From: Planococcus sp. CP5-4_YE
GTDB taxonomy: Bacteria; Bacillota; Bacilli; Bacillales_A; Planococcaceae
Direction of reading: 5' to 3'
Assembly (NCBI RefSeq): GCF_019042655.1
Contig: NZ_JAHPZO010000020.1
Location: forward strand, 1 to 44,139
Length of the DNA: 44,139 nucleotides
In this document: one piece after another, positions 1 to 6,122 of the stretch
Layout: each line of letters opens with the position of its first letter
Position numbering within the stretch: position 1 is the stretch's first letter
Translations under genes and position numbers: made by a program
The notes under the pieces: generated by a model
Told to the model about the DNA's origin: nothing
What the model saw: only the letters and a program-made list of their open reading frames with translations
Database searches by the model: none

Positions 1-2
1 AC

Positions 3-227
3 CGTGCCGAGACCGAACAATACATGATCAAGCATCTCGCCTATGCGGGAGTGGGGCGAGACATCTTTAGCGAATCTGCGATTGATGAAGTGTTTAACTA
101 TTCAAGTGGTGCCTCGCGCCTCATCAACAAATTGGCGACGCATTGCCTATTATTCGCAGCACAAAATGGAAATCGCATCATCGATGACCGGATGGTGAAG
201 AAAGTAATCGAGGGAGAACTAGCTTAG
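3..227 (+). CDS. ExeA/TniB-like AAA+ ATPase of a transposable element, C-terminal fragment
   Basis: Only the last 75 codons are present; the frame is open to the window edge, so the N-terminal Walker motifs are not visible. The visible part has the pattern RAETEQYMIKHL, then DIFSESAIDEVF, then GASRLINKLATHCLLFAAQ. This is the helical C-terminal lid (sensor 2 region) of ExeA-type AAA+ ATPases that partner DDE transposases in IS and Tn elements. Its expected job is ATP-dependent target selection or transposase activation. The stop codon lies inside a perfect terminator stem. Orientation is opposite to the neighbouring chromosomal genes, in line with an insertion. A host ExeA-like secretion protein is possible but less likely given the adjacent terminal repeats. 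Confidence 0.65.
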   Translation, partial: RAETEQYMIKHLAYAGVGRDIFSESAIDEVFNYSSGASRLINKLATHCLLFAAQNGNRIIDDRMVKKVIEGELA

Positions 228-243
228 TTCTCCCTCGTTTTTT
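209..243 (+). terminator. Rho-independent terminator of the element ATPase gene
   Basis: A perfect 13-bp stem (209-221 with 225-237) with a 3-base loop is followed by a run of T. It contains the ATPase stop codon, so the gene ends inside its own terminator. Confidence 0.85.
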
Positions 244-422
244 CTCTATTCGTTTGGCCAAAGAAACCGTCAGGTTTGGGACAAAAAGAACCGTCAGTTT
301 TTAGACAAAATCAGGCGTCATTAACACAATCTGATAAATATAGATTTACTTTCTATTATCAAACTTAATATTTTGATCATAAAAAATAATTATTCAAATT
401 TCAATTTATATGTTAGTAAAAT

Positions 423-457
423 AAAGCACCATTTCTATTCTCTAGAAAGGTGCTTTT
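423..457 (-). terminator. Terminator downstream of rlmH
   Basis: AAAGCACC (423-430) pairs with GGTGCTTT (449-456), with additional inner pairing. T-rich sequence follows on both strands, so it may work in both directions. It closes the minus-strand rlmH unit and separates it from the mobile-element end. Confidence 0.75.
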
Positions 458-479
458 ACTGAATATGTTAAAACCTCAC

Positions 480-959
480 CTACTTATGGTACGGTTCACC
501 CTTCATTATCCGAAAACCACGATAAATCTGCTCCAACAAGATCAACTTCATCAATTGATGCGGAAAAGTCATTTTCGAGAATGATAATTTCTCATCCGCG
601 CGCTTCAACACTTCATCATGTAACCCTAGAGATCCCCCGATGACGAAGACAACTTTGCTGCGGCCGTAAGTCATGAGCGATTCCATGTCTTTGGCGAGCT
701 GCTCGGACGTCTTCATCTTGCCGTCAATCGCCAGGGCGATGACGTAGGCGTCTTGTGGAATTTTGGCGAGTATACGCTCGCCTTCTTTCTTTTTGACGAT
801 TTCCATATCTGCTTCGCTCAATTGCTCCGGCGCTTTCTCGTCCACGACTTCTACCTCTGAGATTTTTGCATAAGCCCCTAAACGTTTTGCATATTCTGCA
901 ATGCCCGCTTTCAAGTATTTCTCTTTCAGTTTTCCGACCGTCACGATAGAAATGTTCAC
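480..959 (-). CDS. rlmH: 23S rRNA pseudouridine-1915 N3-methyltransferase RlmH
   Basis: 159 residues, the normal length for this SPOUT-class enzyme (Staphylococcus orfX). It uses S-adenosylmethionine to methylate pseudouridine 1915 in helix 69 of 23S rRNA in assembled 70S ribosomes. The SAM-binding knot is visible in [14 protein letters not shown], and the highly conserved C-terminus runs from MTFPHQLMK to MKGEPYHK. The start is GTG at 959 with GGGGG seven bases upstream. The last codons read GTACCATAAGTAG, close to the staphylococcal SCC attachment core at the end of orfX. An insertion-element end and AT-rich DNA lie just downstream, so this is a plausible integration hotspot. Confidence 0.97.
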   Translation of the reverse strand: MNISIVTVGKLKEKYLKAGIAEYAKRLGAYAKISEVEVVDEKAPEQLSEADMEIVKKKEGERILAKIPQDAYVIALAIDGKMKTSEQLAKDMESLMTYGRSKVVFVIGGSLGLHDEVLKRADEKLSFSKMTFPHQLMKLILLEQIYRGFRIMKGEPYHK

Positions 960-1007
960 AACTTATCCCCCTTTACACGAAATTTACAAACAAGTTGCCC
1001 ACAGAGT

Positions 1008-1375
1008 TTATGCACATATCCACAGGCGATTCTACATATTGTAGAATTTTATTTACTCGCCACAAGATACAATGCCTGTTGTTCACAGTAGTTGCACTTT
1101 GTGGATAACTTTTCGCTATCTGATAATTCTGTCAGTATAGGATAGCTTTCCATTTTGGCGACAAATTCGTCAAGCCCTTGTCCCACATGCGTTTGGCAGC
1201 AATATAGCTCCATTTTTACGCCTCCTTTCGATTTCCGAATATTCAACACAGTTATACACATTTCGTTCCCTTTTATCCACAATCCATTTTAACAGATATA
1301 AAACACTACGGATAGCGAAGCTTTTAGCACCTGTGGATTGTTAGCAATCGATTTTTAATAAAAAAGTTATCCACA
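1008..1375. promoter_or_regulatory. DnaA-box cluster at rlmH/CxxH-CxxC gene
   Basis: Five exact matches to TTATNCACA or its complement lie at 1008-1016, 1100-1108 (minus), 1252-1260, 1273-1281 and 1367-1375. One-mismatch boxes lie at 1016-1024 and 1332-1340 (minus). One box is inside the small CxxH/CxxC gene; the others flank it. The site is about 33 kb from the dnaA-proximal boxes, so it is a secondary cluster that could titrate DnaA or make local transcription DnaA-responsive. Confidence 0.65.
1049..1213 (-). CDS. CxxH/CxxC family small protein (YyzF-like)
   Basis: 54 residues from the ATG at 1213, which has AAAGGAGG at ideal spacing. A longer frame to 1282 exists but lacks a ribosome-binding site. 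The protein carries CQTH (C6, H9) near the N-terminus and CNYC (C40, C43) near the C-terminus, a probable zinc-binding set that defines the CxxH/CxxC family found next to rlmH in Bacillales. No function is established. It lies immediately upstream of rlmH on the same strand (89-bp gap) and is probably co-transcribed with it. DnaA boxes overlap the gene and its upstream region. Confidence 0.85.
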   Translation of the reverse strand: MELYCCQTHVGQGLDEFVAKMESYPILTELSDSEKLSTKCNYCEQQALYLVASK

Positions 1376-1460
1376 TGCCATTTTCCCGAACAATTGCCCC
1401 ATCTCAGCTAAAAATCCAAGCTCCAAAGTGCATAATATTCAGCTGATTTTTGTTTCTTCC

Positions 1461-1480
1461 TTTCATTTCCGGAAATGAAA
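1461..1480. repeat. Perfect 20-bp palindrome between htrA and the CxxH/CxxC gene
   Basis: TTTCATTTCCGGAAATGAAA is a perfect inverted repeat with no spacer, just beyond the htrA terminator. It could be an operator for a dimeric regulator. Its centre resembles a Noc site (ATTTCCCGGGAAAT) but lacks the central CG pair, so that identity is not supported. Confidence 0.5.
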
Positions 1481-1521
1481 AAAACAGTTCCAATCGGTGC
1501 ATAAAACACCATTTGGAACTG
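1477..1521 (-). terminator. Terminator of htrA
   Basis: CAGTTCCAA (1485-1493) pairs with TTGGAACTG (1513-1521), with an inner GGTG/CACC pairing. Seven T follow on the minus strand. It lies immediately downstream of the htrA stop codon. Confidence 0.85.
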
Positions 1522-1528
1522 CTGGATT

Positions 1529-2731
1529 TTATAATGTGGAATTGTCGGTGAGTTCAAGCTCGAATTCAAGCAATTCACCGTTGCGGTACGCTTTTACTTG
1601 GAGGATATCCCCAATTTGTTTTTCATTATAAAGATGCTGGCGCAATTCGATGATATCCCCAATTTCTTCACCATCCATCTCAACGATGACATCGTATTGG
1701 CGCATGCCCGCTTCATCCGCTGCAGAAGATGGGACAACCGAGCTAACGACGACACCCGCCGTGATCTCTTCCGGCAAATTCAATGTATCTTCACGGTATG
1801 TGCTCGGCACTTGCGCCAAATCCATCAGCGTGATGCCCATTGCCGGACGCACCATTTCACCTGTTGCTTCGAGTTGGTTAATGACCGGCAGCGCCGAATT
1901 GATCGGAATCGAGAAGCCGATGCCTTCGACTTGCGAAGTGGCGATTTTCATCGAATTGATGCCGATCAATTGTCCCGCCAAATTGACGAGCGCACCGCCG
2001 CTATTGCCGGGGTTGATCGCCGCATCTGTCTGCAAAACTTCCGCCTGCCAGTCTTGTGTGCCGTCGCCGTCCAAATCGACCGGAACGGCCCGGTCAGTGC
2101 CTGATACAACGCCGCTCGTCACAGAACCGGAAAATTCAAGACCGAGTGGGTTGCCGATCGCGATAACCGCTTCGCCGCGCTTGAGCGCATCCGAATCACC
2201 CAGTTCCACAACGCCTTGCACTTTGTCGTTGCTCATTTCAAGGACAGCGAGATCGGTCCAAATATCGCTGCCGACTACTTGCGCTTCGACTTTCGTCCCA
2301 TCAGCCAATGTCACTTCGATGCCGCTCGCGCCGTCAACAACGTGATGGTTGGTCACGACATAAGCGGTATCGCCTTCACTTTTATAAATGACGCCCGAAC
2401 CCGTGCCGACTGCCTGCTCCTGGCTTTGCGAAAAGAAATCCCCGCCTGTCTGGAGATTTGACACGCCGACTACCGCATCCGATGCCTCGTCGACGGCTTT
2501 CGTCACGTCGGTCGTGATATCAAGCGATGCGCCTTGCTGTTCACGGCTTTGCTGCTGGATCTGGGTGCCGGAATTTGATGACTCGGTTCCCGGCAATAAG
2601 CCCGGTGCTTGTGTAAAGAGTACCCACATCAACAGCGCCCCGACCATCACGCCGAACACCCCTGCAAAAAAACTACCCGCACGGCTCGGCTTCGGCTGCC
2701 GGCCATTCGGCGTTTGATTGTAATAACCCAT
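1529..2731 (-). CDS. htrA: S1C family trypsin-like serine protease, HtrA/DegP type
   Basis: About 400 residues. An N-terminal cytoplasmic stretch and one membrane anchor (roughly residues 20-42) are followed by a Ser/Thr/Gln-rich linker, a trypsin-like domain and one C-terminal PDZ domain (about residues 290-390). The catalytic triad is visible: His in TNHHVVDG, Asp in DIWTDLAV and Ser in GNSGGALVN. The protease faces the outside of the membrane and removes misfolded exported proteins. A DLDGDGTQD loop before the serine motif resembles a calcium-binding loop. The start at 2731 is preferred over 2740 because GAGAGG then sits nine bases upstream. It normally follows walJ; here an R2 repeat and a terminator separate the two, so it probably has its own promoter. 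Confidence 0.93.
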   Translation of the reverse strand: MGYYNQTPNGRQPKPSRAGSFFAGVFGVMVGALLMWVLFTQAPGLLPGTESSNSGTQIQQQSREQQGASLDITTDVTKAVDEASDAVVGVSNLQTGGDFFSQSQEQAVGTGSGVIYKSEGDTAYVVTNHHVVDGASGIEVTLADGTKVEAQVVGSDIWTDLAVLEMSNDKVQGVVELGDSDALKRGEAVIAIGNPLGLEFSGSVTSGVVSGTDRAVPVDLDGDGTQDWQAEVLQTDAAINPGNSGGALVNLAGQLIGINSMKIATSQVEGIGFSIPINSALPVINQLEATGEMVRPAMGITLMDLAQVPSTYREDTLNLPEEITAGVVVSSVVPSSAADEAGMRQYDVIVEMDGEEIGDIIELRQHLYNEKQIGDILQVKAYRNGELLEFELELTDNSTL

Positions 2732-2796
2732 AACCTCCATCCTCTCTTATGCTTCTCTTTTTATCATAAGATGTACCCGTCAAAATGCAAGCAATC

Positions 2797-2821
2797 CTTC
2801 CTGTACAAGCACATCAGGAAG
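2797..2821. repeat. Inverted repeat upstream of htrA
   Basis: CTTCCTG (2797-2803) and CAGGAAG (2815-2821) form a 7-bp inverted repeat with an 11-base spacer, about 65 bp upstream of htrA. It could be an operator or a leader hairpin. No matching family is recognised. Confidence 0.4.
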
Positions 2822-2934
2822 TCATTGCCCAACTTACTTTGTACACTTTTTAACTGAGTGATTTGGCGCAACGCAGTTAGGTGATACACTCCAGCAACTG
2901 TTGCTGCGCTCTCTATATTCATTCCACACTAGCT

Positions 2935-3120
2935 GACGGGAGTGAAAGTGGCGACTCCGGGAGGATCAGCGAGACAATTGAGACCCTGCAGGAGCGATAG
3001 CGCCGAAGCGGCTCAATGCGAGCCCGCGGCAGCTGGCACCGCGACGTCCTGTCGCGCCAGCTGCATGACCCACATCCTGTGAGCCCGAAAGCGTCCGCCG
3101 CAATGAGCATCAAGCGGCTC
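2935..3120 (+). repeat. R2 dispersed intergenic repeat, copy A
   Basis: This ~190-bp block contains CGACTCCGGGAGGATCAG, GAGACAATTGAGACCCTG and GAAGCGGCTCAATGCGAG in the same order as copies at 9942-10163 and 18945-19090. Within it ATTGAG pairs with CTCAAT. Copy A differs after the GCGAGCCC motif: it carries an extra strong hairpin, CAGCTGGC and CGCGAC pairing with GTCGCG and CCAGCTG. Similar GC-rich structured repeats are familiar from Bacillaceae intergenic regions. It fills the walJ-htrA gap, where these genes are often contiguous in relatives. Confidence 0.8.
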
Positions 3121-3121
3121 T

Positions 3122-3174
3122 AAAAAAACAAAAAGACTGACCCACAAGCCATCTCTAAGGCTTCTGGGACAGTC
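3122..3174 (-). terminator. Terminator at the end of the wal operon
   Basis: A long stem pairs 3135-3150 with 3159-3174 (GACTG, CCCA and AAGCC segments with small mismatches). T-rich sequence follows on the minus strand, 14 bp downstream of the walJ stop. Confidence 0.85.
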
Positions 3175-3187
3175 TCTCTACATCTAT

Positions 3188-3976
3188 TCACACCACAACC
3201 AAAGGCGTCGCTTCTGTCGGAGACGTATCGAACAAATCGACATAATCGCCAACGATGATGCCTTTTGTCTGCAGTGTCTGCTCGACGCTCATACGCGCGA
3301 GGTCTTTCATGTTGTTATCTTTGCTTAAATGCGACAAGTAAATGCGCGTCGGCTTTTCTGCAAGCACTTCCGACATCGCCACCGCCGCGTCTTCATTCGA
3401 CACGTGCCCCACATCGCTCAGGATGCGCCGTTTGACCGACCATGGGTAACGCCCCATCTGCAGCATGCCGATGTCGTGGTTGCTCTCAAACACGTACGCA
3501 TCGGATGCGCCGATGATGCCTTTCATGCGGTCGCTGACATAGCCTGTATCGGTGATCAGCGCAAGCTTACGACCGTTCTCGTGGAACACATAAAACATCG
3601 GGTCCGCCGCATCATGCGACACGCCGAACGACTCGATGTCGAGGCCGCCGAACGATTTCGTCGTCTCCATATCGAAGTGGAAACGCTGCTCGACCGGAAT
3701 CTCGCCGATCAGCCCGTCCATCGCCGTCCACGTTTTGGCATTGGCGTAAATCGGTACTTTATGCCGGCGGGCGGCGATGCCGAGTCCTTTAATGTGATCG
3801 CTATGCTCATGGGTGACAAGAATGCCGTCGAGCTTGCCCATATCGCGGCCGATGGAGGCGAACAGCGACTCCAATTTCTTGCCGCTGAGCCCTGCGTCCA
3901 CTAAAAATGCATGCTCGTCGTTTTCTATATAGATGGCATTGCCAGTCGAACCGCTGGCCAATACACTAAAGCGCAT
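3188..3976 (-). CDS. walJ: WalJ (YycJ) metallo-beta-lactamase-fold hydrolase
   Basis: 262 residues. The metal-binding signature THEHSDH (H56, H58, D60, H61) is characteristic of the MBL fold, followed by GVSHDAADP and LSHLSKDN metal-ligand motifs. Homologues are cytoplasmic nucleases or phosphodiesterases; in Bacillus YycJ acts as a 5'-exonuclease linked to DNA repair and cell division. It is the last gene of walRKHIJ, 12 bp after walI, with AAGGAG before the ATG. A strong terminator follows. The substrate cannot be read from the sequence. Confidence 0.95.
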   Translation of the reverse strand: MRFSVLASGSTGNAIYIENDEHAFLVDAGLSGKKLESLFASIGRDMGKLDGILVTHEHSDHIKGLGIAARRHKVPIYANAKTWTAMDGLIGEIPVEQRFHFDMETTKSFGGLDIESFGVSHDAADPMFYVFHENGRKLALITDTGYVSDRMKGIIGASDAYVFESNHDIGMLQMGRYPWSVKRRILSDVGHVSNEDAAVAMSEVLAEKPTRIYLSHLSKDNNMKDLARMSVEQTLQTKGIIVGDYVDLFDTSPTEATPLVVV

Positions 3977-3988
3977 AGTTAAAACTCC

Positions 3989-4792
3989 TTACTCTGCTGT
4001 TTCCTCGTCCTTCTTGTTCAATTCAATGACACCGTCTTTGATGGCATTGACGAAATGATCCGTTTCCTCACCTTCGGAATCCTTCACGCGGATGCGCCAG
4101 GTCGGGACGAACATCTGCCGGTTTTCCGACACTTGCACATGCGTCGAATAGCCAAGTTCGGCTTCCGTGATGCGGCTATTGGTCTCAAGCAGACTCTTTT
4201 GATAGAGCGTATGGATCGCTTCGAGCGGTTTGATCAATCTCTTTTGCTCTTCATTTTCGATAATATTGTTGAATAAAGTTTGCTCGAAGCCAATCACGGC
4301 ATCGTTTTCATTCCAGAACACCGTCAACTGGCCGCCTGTGCTATGGAATAGCGGGACGTCTGTGATCTGCTGGAAAAATACCGCCTGGTTCTGGTCTTCA
4401 TCGATTTTCCATAAGGTGTATTCCGAGCTTTCCGGAACTTCCTCTTCAATGAATGCCTGCAGTGCGTCTTCTTTATCGCCGTCTAGATCAACTGGCTCAT
4501 CGTAAGTGATTTGCAGCAGCCGTTCATTTAAAACATTGACGATTCCGTCAATGTCCACTTCTTTTTCAGTGAACGATTTTGATTCGCCGCGTACATATGG
4601 CTTGTCTTCTGATATCTCCGGCAATGCCGAATAGGTGATATTGTCGCCGCGCAGCTTCTCATCGATGGACGATTCCGGAAGCGGTTGGATCTGTTCGGCT
4701 TCCGTATAGCGGTCGATATACAGTGAATACAAGAAAACATTGAGAATCGAAAAAACAATGATGAAAATGGTTTTTGTTTTACTCCAATCCAA
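3989..4792 (-). CDS. walI: WalI (YycI), membrane regulator of WalK
   Basis: 267 residues with one N-terminal membrane anchor (about residues 7-25) and an extracytoplasmic YycH/YycI domain. With WalH it forms a membrane complex with the sensor kinase WalK and tunes its activity. In Bacillus the effect is inhibitory; in Staphylococcus it is activating. The start is TTG at 4792 with GGAGG eight bases upstream. It overlaps the end of walH by 14 bp, which suggests translational coupling. Identity rests on length, topology and operon position more than on catalytic motifs, since the family has none. Confidence 0.93.
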   Translation of the reverse strand: MDWSKTKTIFIIVFSILNVFLYSLYIDRYTEAEQIQPLPESSIDEKLRGDNITYSALPEISEDKPYVRGESKSFTEKEVDIDGIVNVLNERLLQITYDEPVDLDGDKEDALQAFIEEEVPESSEYTLWKIDEDQNQAVFFQQITDVPLFHSTGGQLTVFWNENDAVIGFEQTLFNNIIENEEQKRLIKPLEAIHTLYQKSLLETNSRITEAELGYSTHVQVSENRQMFVPTWRIRVKDSEGEETDHFVNAIKDGVIELNKKDEETAE

Positions 4793-6122
4793 GCTTCACG
4801 CCTCCTACTGATTCGTCAGATAGCCGTGTCCATTTGCCATTTGCTTTATAATACCAAGCCGGTTGGAACGTGATCAATTCAATCAATTGGTCGTCTTCGC
4901 TGCGTGTCAGCTCATAGCCAATCGTCACCGCCTCAATCGTCGATAGATCCGTATCAAGGCGCGACAAAGCTTCCAGGACCGCTTCGCCAGACGTCATTTC
5001 GATGGTGCGGGTTTCTACGACCGAATCGCGGAAATAAGTCGGCCGGCTATAGCGGAATGCCTGCTCGATGCCGTCACTGATGCCCCATTCTACGTCTAGG
5101 CTCACCGCCATCGTATTGCTAAAGACCGGCAAGCCGTCGAAAAATAATTGATAACTGATCTGCTGATTGACCGATTTCATGCCGAAATATACATATTGGT
5201 CGGTCCAGCCGCCGTGTTCATTGACGAAATTAATCGAGTTGAATACCAGGTCGGACGGGATCGCCGGATCGGAGGTTTCGGCTTTCGGCTGTACATAATT
5301 GATGCTTTTCTGGCCGTCTAATTCACGCATGATGGCCCCCGACTCATCGGTGAATTCCTCGCTCTGCAGGTCCCCTGCAAACTGTGAGGTCGGGCTGTCC
5401 ATAATGGCATCTGCAAATGTAGAAGCCGATGTCTCGCCCAGCAAATAATCAAACCCTGTCTTCTCGATTGGACCTTCCGGCACATAGACCGGCAATGTAC
5501 CGATGCCGGGATCCGTGACGTAGCGGTCATACTCTTCTGATGGCTGCACATAGTCGCCCCGGAACTCGATAAACTCAGCGTCCGATACTTGTGCTTCGTA
5601 AACTCGGCCGGAACCTGTATTGATAAAGTAAATGACAGAATCGGGGTTTTCCTCTGTGCCCCATTCGACTACAACTCGGTTAAAGGTCGATTCCGGCAAA
5701 TTATTGTCGGAAATGTCCATGATGACGTTAAACACAGGAAACGGCACAGCCCCTGGATAATACAACACGGTGCGTCCCGGTTCTTGTAAATACTGCTTGA
5801 GTACATCCGTCCCTGCTTCTTCTTCAAATAGCTGGACGTCGGAAATCTCCCATTGCTGGATCGTGTCCAACATCATTTCAATTTCGGTTTGTGAGAAAGT
5901 GCCGGTCACTTCGTCTTCGTGATGATACAGCACTTTCACGGGCCTCACGACTTCCTCTGCACTGCGCTTGTCTCCGATTGATACATCATCCACTTGCGTG
6001 GGAGTTTCAAGCTCCTCAAGCTTTGGGGTGAATGTCCAAATGGTGAAAGTCAGTGCCAGGCTAAGAAAAATCAAAATAAACAAGGCAACGGATTTTACAT
6101 GCTCCAAGTATTTCAATCCCAT
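4779..6122 (-). CDS. walH: WalH (YycH), membrane regulator of WalK
   Basis: 447 residues with a short cytoplasmic tail, a single membrane helix (about residues 10-30) and a large extracytoplasmic YycH domain. It partners WalI and contacts the transmembrane part of WalK. GGAGGTGA lies just before the ATG, and the gene overlaps walK by 10 bp and walI by 14 bp, so all three are translationally linked. No enzyme motif is present, as expected for this family. Confidence 0.94.
   Translation of the reverse strand: MGLKYLEHVKSVALFILIFLSLALTFTIWTFTPKLEELETPTQVDDVSIGDKRSAEEVVRPVKVLYHHEDEVTGTFSQTEIEMMLDTIQQWEISDVQLFEEEAGTDVLKQYLQEPGRTVLYYPGAVPFPVFNVIMDISDNNLPESTFNRVVVEWGTEENPDSVIYFINTGSGRVYEAQVSDAEFIEFRGDYVQPSEEYDRYVTDPGIGTLPVYVPEGPIEKTGFDYLLGETSASTFADAIMDSPTSQFAGDLQSEEFTDESGAIMRELDGQKSINYVQPKAETSDPAIPSDLVFNSINFVNEHGGWTDQYVYFGMKSVNQQISYQLFFDGLPVFSNTMAVSLDVEWGISDGIEQAFRYSRPTYFRDSVVETRTIEMTSGEAVLEALSRLDTDLSTIEAVTIGYELTRSEDDQLIELITFQPAWYYKANGKWTRLSDESVGGVKLGLE

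Larger units (their letters stand above)
1..330. mobile_element. Right end of a DDE-type insertion element, truncated by the window edge
   Basis: The left edge holds the 3' part of an ATPase gene of the kind that accompanies DDE transposases, then a terminator, then a repeat block at 264-327. Two near-identical ~23-bp units, each GAACCGTCAG followed by 6-7 bases and GACAAAA, lie head to tail at 264-286 and 288-310. A shorter related piece (GCGTCATTAACA) follows. Repeated transposase-binding sites at the end of the element are common in two-gene (transposase plus ATPase) elements. The transposase itself must lie outside the window, so the family cannot be fixed. Composition changes sharply after about 318. 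Confidence 0.6.

Noticed and set aside
1..480. Complete SCC cassette at rlmH
   Set aside because: No ccr recombinase or second attachment repeat is visible in the window; only a hotspot is suggested.
2919..3113. 64-codon minus-strand frame in R2 copy A
   Set aside because: Repeat-derived; not kept in copies B or C; no ribosome-binding site.
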